Position numbers and translations under genes: made by a program | Notes under the pieces: generated by a model | The model's input: the letters and a program-made list of their open reading frames with translations, nothing else | What the model was told of the DNA's origin: nothing | Databases searched by the model: none | In this document: one piece after another, positions 33,952 to 45,221 of the stretch | Layout of the letters: each line of letters opens with the position of its first letter | How positions within the stretch are numbered: position 1 is the first letter of the stretch | Assembly: GCA_022315425.1 (NCBI GenBank) | Contig: JAIUPT010000019.1 | Location: 124,001 to 188,000, forward strand | Reading direction: 5' to 3' | Origin: Pseudevernia furfuracea | Lineage: Eukaryota > Ascomycota > Lecanoromycetes > Lecanorales > Parmeliaceae | Length of the DNA stretch: 64,000 nt

Positions 33952-35260
33952 TGAAATTTCGAAACTTTTGCCACTGTTAGTTAATAGTATTCACCCCTAG
34001 CGCTGCAAAGATATCAAGCAGCGATGGTGTGAACTATGAATACCAGATTCGGGCTTTCCCGATTGAACTCTCAACGACCCATATCGGCGATTCGGTCACC
34101 GTGAATTCGTGCAACCGAGCTCACCACCGAATGCTGTTGCCTCACTGCCAGCCTTGTCAACCGGGAACCCTAAAGTCATAAACGACCCTGCAAAATTGAA
34201 CCCATCGTTCGTCAGGCTACAGCTTTGGGTTGCATTGCATGTCTGCATGAGGCATGCAAATGTATTGCCGTGACCGCTACTGGTGCTCTACTATTCGAAT
34301 TCCTCGGCCAGAAATCTCAGTCTTCGTCCATCTTCGAACCACCATGTTCGGCTTGCTACGTTTTATACCCACGGCGGCATTTTGTCAGGAAGTTCGATGC
34401 TTTCTAGCGATTGATTGGCTGTGTACAGCCAACAGAAGATCGGGAAAAGACATAGCGAGGGGATTGATGGTCTGGACCATTGCCTGCAAAGAATATGCTT
34501 GTGCTGGCAAGTGCGTGGCCTCTAATGTCTCACTTTGCCTGATGCCTGCTTGCACCTTGGCGGTGTCCGGAGCTGGTGTAGGGGGGCAAAAATCTAGTGG
34601 ACAATGGAAAGTGGGGGTAGCGTCAATGCAGATTACTCTAGCAAATGCCTTTGGAACCTGCTTGCGGCAGCAGGCCAGGCTGGGGTTCGCATAATTCAGC
34701 TTGTTGCCAGTTGTGCAACAGGTAAGTAAGGACGCTCCTTGCAGCCAACAAAAAAGGTCCGTTTAGATCGACTATGTTTTAAGGGGCCAGGTAGCAGCAG
34801 GTGAGGGGCTCTGGGAGGGCTGGGCTAGTGAAATAGGACAAGGCTGAATGAGATAGTTTTAGAGGCTGACCATCCAATAAAACGATTCAACTCGTTTTGC
34901 ATAGACCATTGAGCGGATGCAAAATCATGCAGAGATTAGCTGTTTCTAATTTCTATTACATGTCAAATCTGAATGGATTCAATATTTATGCAAGCACTAG
35001 ATTTTGATGTCTTGGCGTAGTCTTGTTGCCAAGCCAAGTACTCGTACGATCCAGATGTGAGCTACTTGGAAAGATCAATTGGTGTCCTCGCTGTATCAAG
35101 TAGCTCACATCTGGATCGTACGAGTACACGCTTTTCACTTTCCAACACACTACTCGTAAAGTAGACACCACGGCTTCCTCAAGGCTCAAGCTTCCTTTTT
35201 TCTCTAGCACAGGCGACTGACACCAACCACTGATCACACCCAGATTACCAACCTCTCACC
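33952..35260. other. 1.3-kb intergenic region upstream of CSN6
   Basis: Apart from the perfect inverted repeat at 35038-35127 no gene or domain was recognised. The distal part is the 3' flank of the Est1-type gene. Confidence 0.5.
35038..35127. repeat. Perfect 31-bp inverted repeat with 28-bp spacer
   Basis: Arm 1 at 35038-35068 begins gtactcgtacgatcc and ends gctacttg. Arm 2 at 35097-35127 is its exact reverse complement over all 31 bases. Pairing stops at both ends (A/A outside, G/T inside). The structure lies about 130 bp before the CSN6 start codon. Confidence 0.95.
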
Positions 35261-36615
35261 ATGGCCTTCAATTCAACCTCCCTTCTCTCCACCCACAAAT
35301 CCCCCTCCTCTGACCTCCACATAAATCTGCACCCTCTTATCCTCCTCACAATCTCCGACTACATAACCCGTCATACGCTTCGCCGCCGAACAAACCCCAT
35401 AGTCGGCGCCCTCATCGGCCAACAGTCCGGCCGCTCAGTCAGCCTAGAGCACGCTTTCGAATGCCAGACCGTGGAGAACAACGGGCAGATACTACTGCAT
35501 GAGGCATGGTTCAAAGACCGATTGCAGAAGTACAAAGACGTGCATTTAGCGCCAGCTTTGGAGCTGGTGGGATGGTTCACCACGACGCCAGTGACGGGGC
35601 CGGAGGGCGTACACGTGCCTATCCACCAGCAGATCATCCACACCTACAACGAAACAGCCGTCCTCCTCGCCTTCCACCCATCCAGCGTGCTCGAAGGGGC
35701 CGCGGTGGGCGGCAAGCTCCCACTCACGATCTACGAGAGCGTGTACGAGAACAACGACGGCCAAGGCATGGAAATCGACGGCGCCGAAGCACCGCTGGAA
35801 CTGAAGTTCCGCGAGTTACTGTACAGCGTCGAGACTGGGGAAGCGGAGATGATAGGTGTGGACTTTGTGGCCAGGGGTGGAGGGAACGCTACAGCAATCG
35901 AGAGTGCAGCGAGGGATACGAAAGGGCAGGCGTCGCAGAAGGCGGTTGGGCAGGTGGACAAGAAGGGGAAAGCGGTGGACCGGGAGAGTAAGGCGGTGGA
36001 TGATTCGAGCATATTGAGTTCGGAGGACGAAGAAAGTACGGTCGCACCATTCCCCGAACGACGAGGGGGGGTTGCTAATGTGCAGCGATAGTCATCGCGT
36101 CCCTCACCGCTCGCGCGAATGCGGTAAAGATGCTTCACGCCCGCATCCAATTGCTAAAAGCCTACCTCATATCCCTCCCACCGTCCTACCTAACAGCAGC
36201 CACCACCAACCATTCCCCTTCAGACCCCACCACGCCACCAACCGACACCCCAATCTCCGAAACGAACCACGCTCTGCTTCGCTCAACCCTCGCCCTCCTA
36301 TCCCGTCTCCCCCTACTGTTACCACCAGAACACCACTCCACATTCCGGCAAGAAACGCTCGCCCAGAAATCAGACGTGGAGCTCGTGTCTTTGCTCGGCA
36401 CCCTGGGCAAGAGCGTGAAAGAGGCTAGAGAAATGGGGCGGAAATTCGGGGTTGTGGAGGGAGCGAGCAGGGGGAAGGGGAAGAGCGGGTTTATGAGTAC
36501 GGGTGGAGGGGGCTTGGATGATGTGTGGAGTCAGGGATTGAGCGGTGATGGCGGGCTTGGAGGAGAAGGATCGAATGGTGAGGGGTTGAGTGTGGAAGGG
36601 GGGTATGTGATGTGA
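35261..36615 (+). CDS. csn6: COP9 signalosome subunit 6
   Basis: Two exons, 35261-36035 and 36092-36615, give 432 residues. The 56-bp intron (GTACGG..GATAG) is placed by phase: it joins EEDEE to IIASLTARANAVKML, the conserved MPN C-terminal helix region. Residues 15-180 are the MPN domain: LHPLILLTISDYITRH, NPIVGALIGQQSGR, and HEAWFKDRLQKYKDVH before ELVGWFTT. The JAMM zinc ligands (E plus H-x-H and S-x7-D) are absent, as expected for Csn6, which is the non-catalytic partner of Csn5 in removing Nedd8 from cullins. Residues about 225-260 are a charged linker. The C-terminal tail is Gly-rich and looks disordered. The start has a good context (tcaccATGGCC). Confidence 0.93.
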
Positions 36616-37006
36616 TGTGAGAGAAGGCTGAAGGCTCGATGGCTTGGATGTCCTCGCTTCATCAGAGGAGATGTTGATCCATGCATGAGAGATGATGGAA
36701 ATGAATCTGTGTTTTATAGCGGCATAGCATCGGGTATGGTATAAAACCCGTCAGATTCTAAGAAGAGGGTTGCCATACCTTAGATAACCGAGGCGCAACC
36801 GTTTGCTCACATCGCTGCTCCCGCTGCCTATGAATTGCTCAAGCTAGCAGCAAAAGCGGATATCTCTGCGAACACTAATAGCTACAGCTATAGCAGTAAA
36901 TGGAAGAACCGAAAGCACCTCTTCCGCCATATGATCTCTCTATCTCTCTCTCTCTCTCCCTCTTTGTCCAGGCTCCTCCTCTGAGCCAAGAGGCACTCAT
37001 TGCAAA
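36616..37006. other. Convergent spacer CSN6 / PARP
   Basis: 391 bp between the two stop codons, holding both 3' UTRs. A (TC)n-rich tract lies at 36935-36964. No gene. Confidence 0.7.
36935..36964. repeat. TC-rich microsatellite
   Basis: Nearly uninterrupted TC dinucleotides with a single TA break and a CCC near the end, in the PARP 3' flank. Confidence 0.85.
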
Positions 37007-39844
37007 TCAGTACCCAAACCCACTCTGCGTCATCTCCACGCGCAGCAGATAGCGGAGCTTGACCTGGGCTATATCGTACGCGATGTATTCCTACTTCCTT
37101 GTCAGCACAGGGTTCCTGGGTGGATTAGCAGATGTGAGCGCGTACGTTGTACTGCAGATAGCTAGACGCATAGTTCGCCGGGCCGGGCTCCCTCGTCGTG
37201 TCGGGCTGTCACTTGCCATCAGTATCACCCCGTTCTTCCACAGTTGTGACCGGGGCAAGGACATACCATCATCACCCCCTCTAAACCTGCATTCACGCAA
37301 CTCGCATCCTTCCATCCCATAGGTGCCGTAGCGCCTTTTCCCCAAGTAGCGATGCATCCGTGCTGTTTAGCGAGCTCGGCAGCATCAGAACGACCAACTT
37401 CGAGTTCTAGCATCGGTTTGCCGAGTTCAACTTCGCAGAGGAGAAGGAGGCCGGTGTTGCTGGAGGCCTGGGACTGGCAATAATTGGCTGATTTGGAGGA
37501 GATGTCCGCCTGGAAATCTCTTGTGTTAGCATAGTAGGTTGTACTCTGCTTTCGTTATTGGGCGAAAGGTATGGGGTATGCTCACTAGGTAGACTCCCTT
37601 GCCAAACGCGTAGCCGTTCACTGGAGCTTCCGGGGGGGCGATACGAAGGCCCTGAGACAGGATACCGCCGTAATTGGTGACCCGAGAGCCGTGCCAGAGA
37701 AGGCGGCGGTCGCTGCCTTTGACCTTCGCGTAAGGTGACTGCTCAAAACGCTTCTCTTCGCCGTTGCGCTCGATGCGGAAGATGTCTTGGACCTGGAGAT
37801 ACGAGGTTAGTGTCTGGGGATTGGCTGAAGAGGATAGAGCGGTACCTTGAATGAGAGATGATGGGTGTGTCCATGAGATTTGATCAAGTATTCTTGTAGG
37901 AGCGTGAATTCTTCCGAGGCCATATCGACTAGTTCGACATAAGTTACTAACACGAAGCTATGGTAGCGTTCAAAGCCAGCAACGATGCAAGACCAAGAAC
38001 CATGAAACAGCAATCGGATATAGGAGAGGGATCAAGACTTACGAGGGGTCATCTCCTGCAATCCCAGCCCAGCAAATTGGCGATCAAGGGGATTAATAGC
38101 AACGTCTCCTCCATTATCTTTCATGATAAGATTAGCAATCTGCATGTCGCTCAGTGATTCCATCAAGTTGATCTCCTTCTTCAGCTTCTCTTCGGACGAG
38201 ATGACTGGTGGTCGGCTCCGACCAAAAGCATGAGGGATGGCGGTATAAAAGGCATTGCTGCATGCTGCAATGGCATTAAGCCAAGTCATGTTGTGTTTGT
38301 TGTCGGCAACAGATGGATCCGTAAGGAGTTCTCCGAGGTCTTTGAGAATCTCAAAACCCTTCTCCAAAGTGCGCTTGCTCAGCTTTCCTAGAGGTAGCTT
38401 GTTCGCGTCGTAGTCAAGTTCTCTCATCGTATCCGCGAAGTACTGCTGGTTGAAGATCAATTCCATGAGTCGCTGAACAGATTTTGGAAGTGCACTATCG
38501 GCTCGCTTGACAGGGCTAACAGTCCCCCCATTCTTCGAAGCCCCGCTGCTGCTCGCAACAGGTAGATCCTCAGCATCATCATCAGAGTCATCTTCGTATC
38601 TGCGTTCGATGAAGGTGTAGTATCCTTTCTGCCTATTTCCTTTCGGCGCATCGAATCTATTGGACCAGGTGACTCCAGCTTTCTCTTTGAATTTCTTCTC
38701 AAAGGAGACCATCGCAACTTCTAAGCTGCCATCTCCGAGCGTCGCTCCTTTTCCAGATTCGCCAACTCTACCCCAGCGTGTCCAGGTCCGGTAATCGCCA
38801 ACCCCAGACGCTAGAATTTGAACACGGTAGAACTTGTTGTTATTTACTCCCGCGTTTGTTTGGTTCAATGCCGCATCGTAGATCATTCCGTCCTCGCCAA
38901 TGTATACTCTATGTGTTCCTGTTACCGTCAGTCGGTGTGGCTTCCATTTGGAATAGCTCGCGATCGAAAGGCTGACCTGCAAGAGGGCATCTCTCGTCCA
39001 CTGAGATCAGAAGGGAGCCAGACTTTGCTTTCTGTACATCCTTGTGCTTATTCGTAGGCGGCTGTTCCACAGCCTCGTCGACATCGGAAGGGTCCTCTTC
39101 AATTGGCGTCGGGCTCCGCGGTCGCTTCCTGCCCTTACCCTTGCTGTCGTTCTGTTTGGAAGGCGTCTTGTCCAATGAGCTTATAGCGTCTTCTTTATTG
39201 TGACCCGCTTGACCAAATGAGAACTGAGCTTCATCTGCTCGGATTTGGCTGTTGGCCGAGGCCATAAGCCAGTCGAGGCTGACGATTTTGATGTCAGGGA
39301 ATTTGCTAGCTTCCAAGACTTTTACGGAGACAAGCACCAAAGCGTTAGCCGAGTGTAGCATGAAACGAGAAGAAGGGAAGCTGCAAAGAGCCATATTGAG
39401 GAGATGCAGTGAGCTCTGAGAGAGAGATGAAGGAAGACAACAGGAAGAGATCTAGTGGCTTCTTGAAGACCATCAGAGTTGTTAAGAGAGAGTAAAAAAT
39501 TCAAGATTAAGAGAAGAATCTGTTATGAGACGGTTGAGGCCATGGGTGGTCATACAGGTAAGCAGCTGGAGGTCTCACCTTTCTCGGCCTGGGCTTCAGT
39601 GTGCTTGACAGTTGTAATAAGGTGTGTAACCCACCAATCCTCCTCGTCTCCAGAGATTCTGGTGCTGTGTTTACCGCCATTCTTCTTGATTAGGTCTCCT
39701 ATCTTCGCTTTGCGGTTCAGAGAGAGGTTAGGACTCGAAATGTGCCTCGTCGATTTTTGGGCTGAGCAGGATGGTTTGCTTACCATGCGTCTCGTCGAAC
39801 TTTCCGCTCAAGGCTATCACGCAGTCCTTTAGTGGAGTTACCAT
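37007..39844 (-). CDS. Poly(ADP-ribose) polymerase (BRCT-WGR-regulatory-catalytic)
   Basis: Nine exons: 39844-39784, 39707-39579, 39318-38977, 38918-38043, 37946-37846, 37792-37586, 37509-37267, 37205-37146 and 37090-37007, giving 700 residues with every splice phase consistent. Exons 1-3 encode a BRCT domain (CVIALSGKFDETH, then DIKIVSLDWLMAS). A basic linker KGKGRKRPRSPTP is a probable nuclear signal. The WGR domain has WTRWGRVGE. The helical regulatory domain has LPLGKLSKRTLEKGFEIL. The catalytic domain has LLWHGSR (His), GKGVYLADISSKSANYC (Tyr) and NEYIAYDIAQVKLRYLL (Glu), so the H-Y-E triad needed for poly-ADP-ribose chain growth is complete. It modifies nuclear proteins using NAD+ after DNA damage, like the fungal PrpA-type enzymes. 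Intron 2 is unusually long (260 bp) and ends in AAAG. Zinc fingers of animal PARP1 are absent, as in other fungi. Confidence 0.95.
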
Positions 39845-40125
39845 GCTTGCAATTGGCTTGGTTGTTGGGTGTCAATGGGAAAGATGAGGGATGGAGATGG
39901 CTGATATATTTGTTGTGGTAATGTGTTTTGCCGCCCTTCTAGGTTTAGCGCCAGGCATCAGGTACATTTCTTGGCGTTTCTGGAGTATGTGAGACATTGC
40001 CTCGATTGCTCAATGCAGGGAAAGAGATGAAGTCAATATTTTAACGGCGTTAAAGATGTCGTCTAATCATTTTATAACTCTATAAGAACATGCAACACAC
40101 CGTAAAGCTCTTTGAGAAACGTCCT
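39845..40125. other. Spacer upstream of PARP / downstream of SYLF gene
   Basis: 281 bp containing the PARP promoter and the 3' UTR of the SYLF-domain gene. No gene seen. Confidence 0.6.
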
Positions 40126-41973
40126 CTATCCACTTTTCCATGCTCCAGGGTAAGATGCTTCTAACGGCGTGTTGGGAATAGAATGGAACTCCTCGTCATC
40201 ATTAGCTACTGCCTTAACAGACCTCTCATTCTCCTTTCCAGTACCAACAGCAAGCCCACTGCTCGCCTCATTGTCCTCCATCCTGATGGGCGTTTCGGCA
40301 GGCGTGCGTGAGTAGTCTGATCCGCTCATTGAGACTTCGTCAAAGCCGTCCTTCTTCGGCGATAGCCTTTCAGGATCATGATTGGGAGCTAGGTGAACTT
40401 CAATCAGCTTCTCCTCAAGCCCACCCTGACCATCGGGGTAGGAGGCTTCGCTTTCGCCGTTGATTTGATCATCTGGTGGACCACTGAGATTAATACCCAG
40501 CCCTGATTCTTCATGGTCTTGTGCAAGAGGACTTGTGGGTAGATCGACACTAGCACTCTTCGACCCTGAGTTCCGGTAAGGACTTCGGGGTGGTAGAGCT
40601 GGTGGTATCCTTTTAGGTATGGTGATCACCTTGGCTTTCTGGATGACTGGCATCTCGTGGGCTTCTTCCTCGTGACTATCTAGATCTTGAGCAGGCTCAC
40701 CATCGTCAACATCATCGGCAAGGTTCTGTGAAGTTTTCGTGATCGGGCTATGGCTTCCTGATTCTTTGGGGGAATCCGTGAAAGTTGGCATCTGAAGTGG
40801 CTCAGCGGTCTGCGTACCGCGGTCGGTGCTGGCAATGCTGAGCCGGCCACTGTCTCTCTTAGGATCTCTCTGGCCAATACTGTTCTGTCGGTTGTAATTG
40901 CTAAAGATTGGGCTGTGCGGTGAAGGTTTGTATTCAAAAGCATCGCTGCTTGGCCTGCTCTTCGTGCCAGCTTCTGTGATCTCCTTGATCTCCATACCTT
41001 GCTCCTCCAAGGCGTGGACTCCATAGGGGTCTGGGTCATCCTCCGAGGGTGGTAGGCCAAACCCTGTAGCTGGGTCGTCCGCCACTTCAAAGTCGCCAGG
41101 TGTAGGCTCGGCTGGTGCTATCAAGCCTTCGTCGACGTTATCGCCCTGAGCTGCCTTGATCGTAGCCATGAGTGTCCGAATTTCGTATGGCTCGTGCCTG
41201 ACTTTGCCCGCTAGGATTTCCGCAACAGACAACTTTTGTCCGTAAAATTTCTCATTTTCATCCCCTCTCTCGATGATCACTGTCCCGTCGATCTGCACGC
41301 CGGCGTAGAATCCTCGACTCTTCATATAGTTGAATACGGGCGCCTGTCTCTTATGCAACTCCGTCTCCAATATCCCACCTATCCCGACCGGCCCAGCCAC
41401 GACACTGATCTCCCCTCCAACCGTAGCCCGTATCTTAGTGAACGCTTCCAGCGCCTTCTCGGTGTTGATGACCACGACGCAATCGTAGATGTCGACTCCA
41501 ACCATGAAGCCCAGGCCTGCAGTATGTAGCAAGATGCCAGAGGGTGGTGACCAACTGCCATCCTCCTTTCTGCCAACCAGAATTCCAGATCCTCCAGCTC
41601 CACTAACCCACAAGCCTGTCCTCATAGTTGTAAAGATTGCCAGGCCCTTCGCTCTCTTGATCACCTCGGTCGGTATTTTCTTAATCACCCTCTGTTTCCC
41701 GCTAGGCTTGCTAGCATTGACTACACCGTTAGAGAGGTGGTTCTCTTCCTCCACATAGAAGCCATCTTTACAAAAACTGCGAAGGATTCGCGCAGCCTTG
41801 TCGGATTCTTTATCGAGTGTAGTTGGCCAAAACGCTTCGGACCCCAATTTGTTGGAAAGTTTGTTGACGGGAGCACCAAGCTTGTCGACGAGGTTGTAGA
41901 CTTTGTCGAAGCCTTGCTTTGAAGTGGTCTTAGTCGTCGACCAGCTGGGAAGCGCAGGGAATTGGATGGGCAT
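40126..41973 (-). CDS. SYLF-domain (Ysc84-type) lipid/actin-binding protein
   Basis: An intronless 615-residue protein. Residues about 20-275 are a SYLF (DUF500) domain: LDKESDKAARILRSF, IPTEVIKRAKGLAIFT, TGLWVSGAGGSGILVGR, GLGFMVGVDIYDCVVVI and VAGPVGIGGILETEL are characteristic in order. The domain binds phosphoinositides and, in the yeast Ysc84/Lsb3 group, actin at endocytic patches. Unlike Lsb3/Ysc84, no C-terminal SH3 domain is visible. The remaining 340 residues are Ser/Pro/Glu-rich and probably disordered, with the polybasic-proline segment IPKRIPPALPPRSPYR that could bind SH3 partners. It is divergent from the MFS transporter gene with a 567-bp shared upstream region. Confidence 0.9.
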   Translation of the reverse strand: MPIQFPALPSWSTTKTTSKQGFDKVYNLVDKLGAPVNKLSNKLGSEAFWPTTLDKESDKAARILRSFCKDGFYVEEENHLSNGVVNASKPSGKQRVIKKIPTEVIKRAKGLAIFTTMRTGLWVSGAGGSGILVGRKEDGSWSPPSGILLHTAGLGFMVGVDIYDCVVVINTEKALEAFTKIRATVGGEISVVAGPVGIGGILETELHKRQAPVFNYMKSRGFYAGVQIDGTVIIERGDENEKFYGQKLSVAEILAGKVRHEPYEIRTLMATIKAAQGDNVDEGLIAPAEPTPGDFEVADDPATGFGLPPSEDDPDPYGVHALEEQGMEIKEITEAGTKSRPSSDAFEYKPSPHSPIFSNYNRQNSIGQRDPKRDSGRLSIASTDRGTQTAEPLQMPTFTDSPKESGSHSPITKTSQNLADDVDDGEPAQDLDSHEEEAHEMPVIQKAKVITIPKRIPPALPPRSPYRNSGSKSASVDLPTSPLAQDHEESGLGINLSGPPDDQINGESEASYPDGQGGLEEKLIEVHLAPNHDPERLSPKKDGFDEVSMSGSDYSRTPAETPIRMEDNEASSGLAVGTGKENERSVKAVANDDEEFHSIPNTPLEASYPGAWKSG

Positions 41974-42540
41974 TTTGGTAGCTTGGCGGGCATAAGAAGA
42001 GCAGCTGAATGGGTGGGAATCGCATTATCTCCTTCGCATCGAAGGCGAAGAGCTCTGAGAATGCTCCGATGCTGGAAGAAAGCAATTCCTCAGCCTCGAG
42101 GGCGCAATTTCTTTGATGTTTGCTCAGGATGACTAGGATGATGTTTCGTACACTGTACAGTAATGCAAACGCCGATCTTCCGTCTGCTCACTGCTTTCCG
42201 CCTGAAACCGAACCATTCAACACCCACACCAAAAGGTACAAGAGTACTCTCTACTCAAGCTTGAACATGCAGCCAAATTGTTCGTGGTACTGTCACAAAG
42301 CTGCCTCGGCTGCCCGGGAGGTTCTTTCAGTCCCAACTACCTTATGACCCGCAAACACGATTCGCTGAAGCGAATAGCGATGGATAGCCCCTCGGGAACG
42401 GCTTTCGGCCCTGGCTCGGAAGTCCGAGGTGCTTTGGTATCCCCGCGTCGTCATCCAAATGAAATCTATTTCTTCACTCGCAGCTCTCAAGCATGGAAAA
42501 AGAAGTCAAAGATTGATGCGATCCGAGGCACTTCGACAGC
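41974..42540. promoter_or_regulatory. Divergent upstream region, SYLF gene / MFS gene
   Basis: 567 bp between the two start codons, presumably both promoters and 5' UTRs. No further gene and no factor site identified with confidence. Confidence 0.5.
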
Positions 42541-44036
42541 ATGGCCTCCAAAGCAAAGTCCCTCCTGTCCAAGGTGGCAGAAGAGCTCGGCGTTTTCTCC
42601 GTCGTACAATCCTCCAGAGATACTAAGCTCTTGTGTCTGCAGCGATTCACACGACTCTTTGCCTATGGAGCGTCGACGCTTATACTCGCCCTCTATCTCT
42701 CCAGTCTCGGCGCCTCAGATGCTCGGATTGGACTCTTCATGACCCTGACCCTCCTCGGGGATGTCATTATCAGTTTCCTCCTCACACTGGTCGCCGACGG
42801 GCTAGGAAGAAGGCGGATTCTTATACTTGGGGCGGCATTGATGAGTGCGAGTGGTGTCGTATTTGCCCTGAGTGGAAACTACTGGGTTTTGGTGGCAGCG
42901 AGTATATTTGGTGTCATAAGCCCGAGGTATGAGCCCTCCCGCACCTTGAGGCGGGAAGATGTTGATTATCAGCTAGTGGCAACGAAATTGGCCCTTTCAG
43001 AGCAATAGAGGAGTCTACACTTGCCCAGCTCACGGCCAAAGAGATACGCAGCGACATATTCGCCTGGTATACATTGCTCGGCAACGCGGGCACGGCATGC
43101 GGTGTTATCGCGTGTGGTTGGATAGTACAGGCGCTTCTCAGAGGAGGAGAGCGGTCCGAGACAAGTGCCTACCGAATCATATTTGGCATCTACGCTGTTC
43201 TAGGAATCATCAAGCTTCTACTCACCCTCTTGCTTAGCGACAAATGCGAGCCCGAGCAGCCGAAGCAGGAATACCAAGAGGTGCATCAGATGGACGACGT
43301 GGAATCGGAAGGTCTGCTCTCGGATGATGAAAATATCCAAGAAGAGCATGTTCAATCGAAGGTACGCGCACCGCTCCCGGAAATGAAGCGGAAATCTATC
43401 TGGCCAGCAATTTCCCCTGCCTCACGCAGTATTCTCATCAAGCTTTGTCTGCTTTTCGCCGTTGACTCTCTGGCTTCTGGTCTTGTACCCTTGTCTTGGG
43501 TCACCTATTTCTTCAATCGCAAGTTCAGAATTCCAGAAGGCCAACTTGGCACCCTGTTCTTCGCCACGAACATCATTTCCTCCGTCTCAAACCTCGCAGC
43601 ATCTTCACTCGCCAAGCGAATAGGGCTGATCAAGACCATGGTCTTTACACATTTACCTTCGGCCATTTTCCTTGCCCTTATACCATTGCCTAGCCACGCG
43701 TGGTTGTCTATGACACTCCTGGTCCTCCGGTCCTGCACGCAGAACATGGACCAAGCCCCCCGCCAGGCCTTTCTTTCTGCCGCAGTCTTACCTAGCGAGA
43801 GGACGGCTATCATGGGTCTGGTAAATGTCGTGAAGACCTTCAGCCAGAGCGGTGGACCAGTTGCTACGGGCTGGCTTGCAGACATTGGGAAATTCTGGAT
43901 CGCGTTTCTGATCGCTGGGGCAATGAAAGCAAGCTACGACTTGACGATGATGAAGATGTTCTTGGGCTATAAGAGCCGCGAAGACGAGGAAGAAGACAGG
44001 AAACAACGCCAGGGAAGGGGGAATGGTGCCGCCTGA
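42541..44036 (+). CDS. Major facilitator superfamily transporter
   Basis: Two exons, 42541-42926 and 42977-44036, with a 50-bp GTATGA..CTAG intron, give 481 residues. About ten to twelve hydrophobic segments are split into two halves by a charged central loop (residues about 215-265, DDVESEGLLSDDE). The MFS motif-A loop between helices 2 and 3 is VADGLGRRRILILG, close to the G-x-x-D-R-x-G-R-R/K consensus. The splice restores GVISPSGNEIGPFRAIEES, a conserved loop in this fungal subgroup. The second half contains SSLAKRIGLIKTMV at the equivalent position. The substrate cannot be inferred. The C-terminus is a short charged tail. Exon 1 starts right at the first ATG after the divergent promoter. 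Confidence 0.9.
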
Positions 44037-45221
44037 TCGACAATTCATCGAAGGTATGGTCTCTGCAAGGGATGACCTATATCAAACGTATTTAACATAA
44101 AAGTAAACCCTCATTCGCCCATCTATCGTCATTGCTCCTGCGTTTACTCATTTGTCCTGGCAAGAAAAGACGACAGGAACCAGCCTGCCTCTCGCTCGCT
44201 CGCTCAAACTCGCCGCTTCGCCGCTTTCCTGTACAATAGCACGTGAGCCAGGGAACTAGTGTGATAAAAAAAATACTCCCCAGTCCGAGAGCTAGCGCAG
44301 CAAGCATTGTATGCATTTCCCACGGACGGGCTCCACGCCTGCCATAACAGCGGTACCGTTGTCATCACGTCTTTTTCTTCAACCTACGAGTAAGTGCGTC
44401 GATTGTTTCCCTTCTTCTTGCGCTCGCTATTCGCCGTCTTTGCGCTTCAGGGTTTGTCGTTTTTTTTTTTTTTTTTGAATCCCTCGTCTTCATCCGGTGT
44501 CGGGAAAGTTTCTCGAGTTGGTGTAAAGGTGTTTGTCCTATCGGGTAAGTTCTGCCCCAGGTAGTGTGTGCTGCCAGCAAGCAGCGTCGAAAGGGGTTTG
44601 GGGAAAAGTAAGACGTAGCATAGCAGGGGACACTGAGTCGTTGATCCCAGTCCCCTCGGCCCCCCGCACAGAAATATCAGTTGGTGGGTGGTTGGGTGGG
44701 TGGGCAACTCTTCTTCCTGCTTGCTCAAAGTCTTGCACTATTCTTCGGTGCGCATCTACTACATAACCCCCAAAGTATGAAAGTTTTTTTAAGTTTTTTA
44801 GTTTTTTTTTTCAATAGTAGACTCTCCCAACTGAGGTGGTACATACAACTCGCTTTACCGAGATTATTGTGTGCATTGCTGCTGTACACAGCCCGGTGAA
44901 GGACCCCTTATCGCTCGACGACCACGCAGAGCCCGCGAAAGCAGGGTAGCGTTCACACCAACCCTTGGATATTGTTCGCATCTAGAGTCTCACCGATGAG
45001 TCCTGAGGCTCGCAGCAGTCTGCTTGCGAGGACTCATGAACACAAAAGCTTTCCACATCGAATGCAGACACACTTTACGTGTGTGTAACGGATTAATATG
45101 CGGTCAGCTCAAACTTGCGGGTTTCAGCAGTTGATGCTACAAAATACGAGAGTACTCAGGGCCTCTTTGTCGCATACACAACAAGCAATGTTTCTCGATG
45201 GGAAAAGTATCGAGACACCGT
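44037..45221. other. 1.2-kb convergent intergenic region
   Basis: Between the ends of the MFS and dienelactone-hydrolase-like genes. It carries a 17-T run at 44460-44476, AT-rich tracts near 44770-44815 and the small hairpin at 44996-45037. No gene recognised. Confidence 0.5.
44996..45037. repeat. Short hairpin (9-bp stem plus inner pairs)
   Basis: atgagtcct at 44996-45004 pairs with aggactcat at 45029-45037, and the inner cgcag/ctgc bases add a few more pairs around a cagt loop. It could fold in RNA or DNA; function unknown. Confidence 0.6.

Noticed and set aside
44990..45040. Hammerhead-ribozyme-like GATGAGTCCTGAGG next to a hairpin
   Set aside because: The conserved CTGATGA and GAAAC core bases are not both present in the required arrangement; only a simple hairpin is supported.
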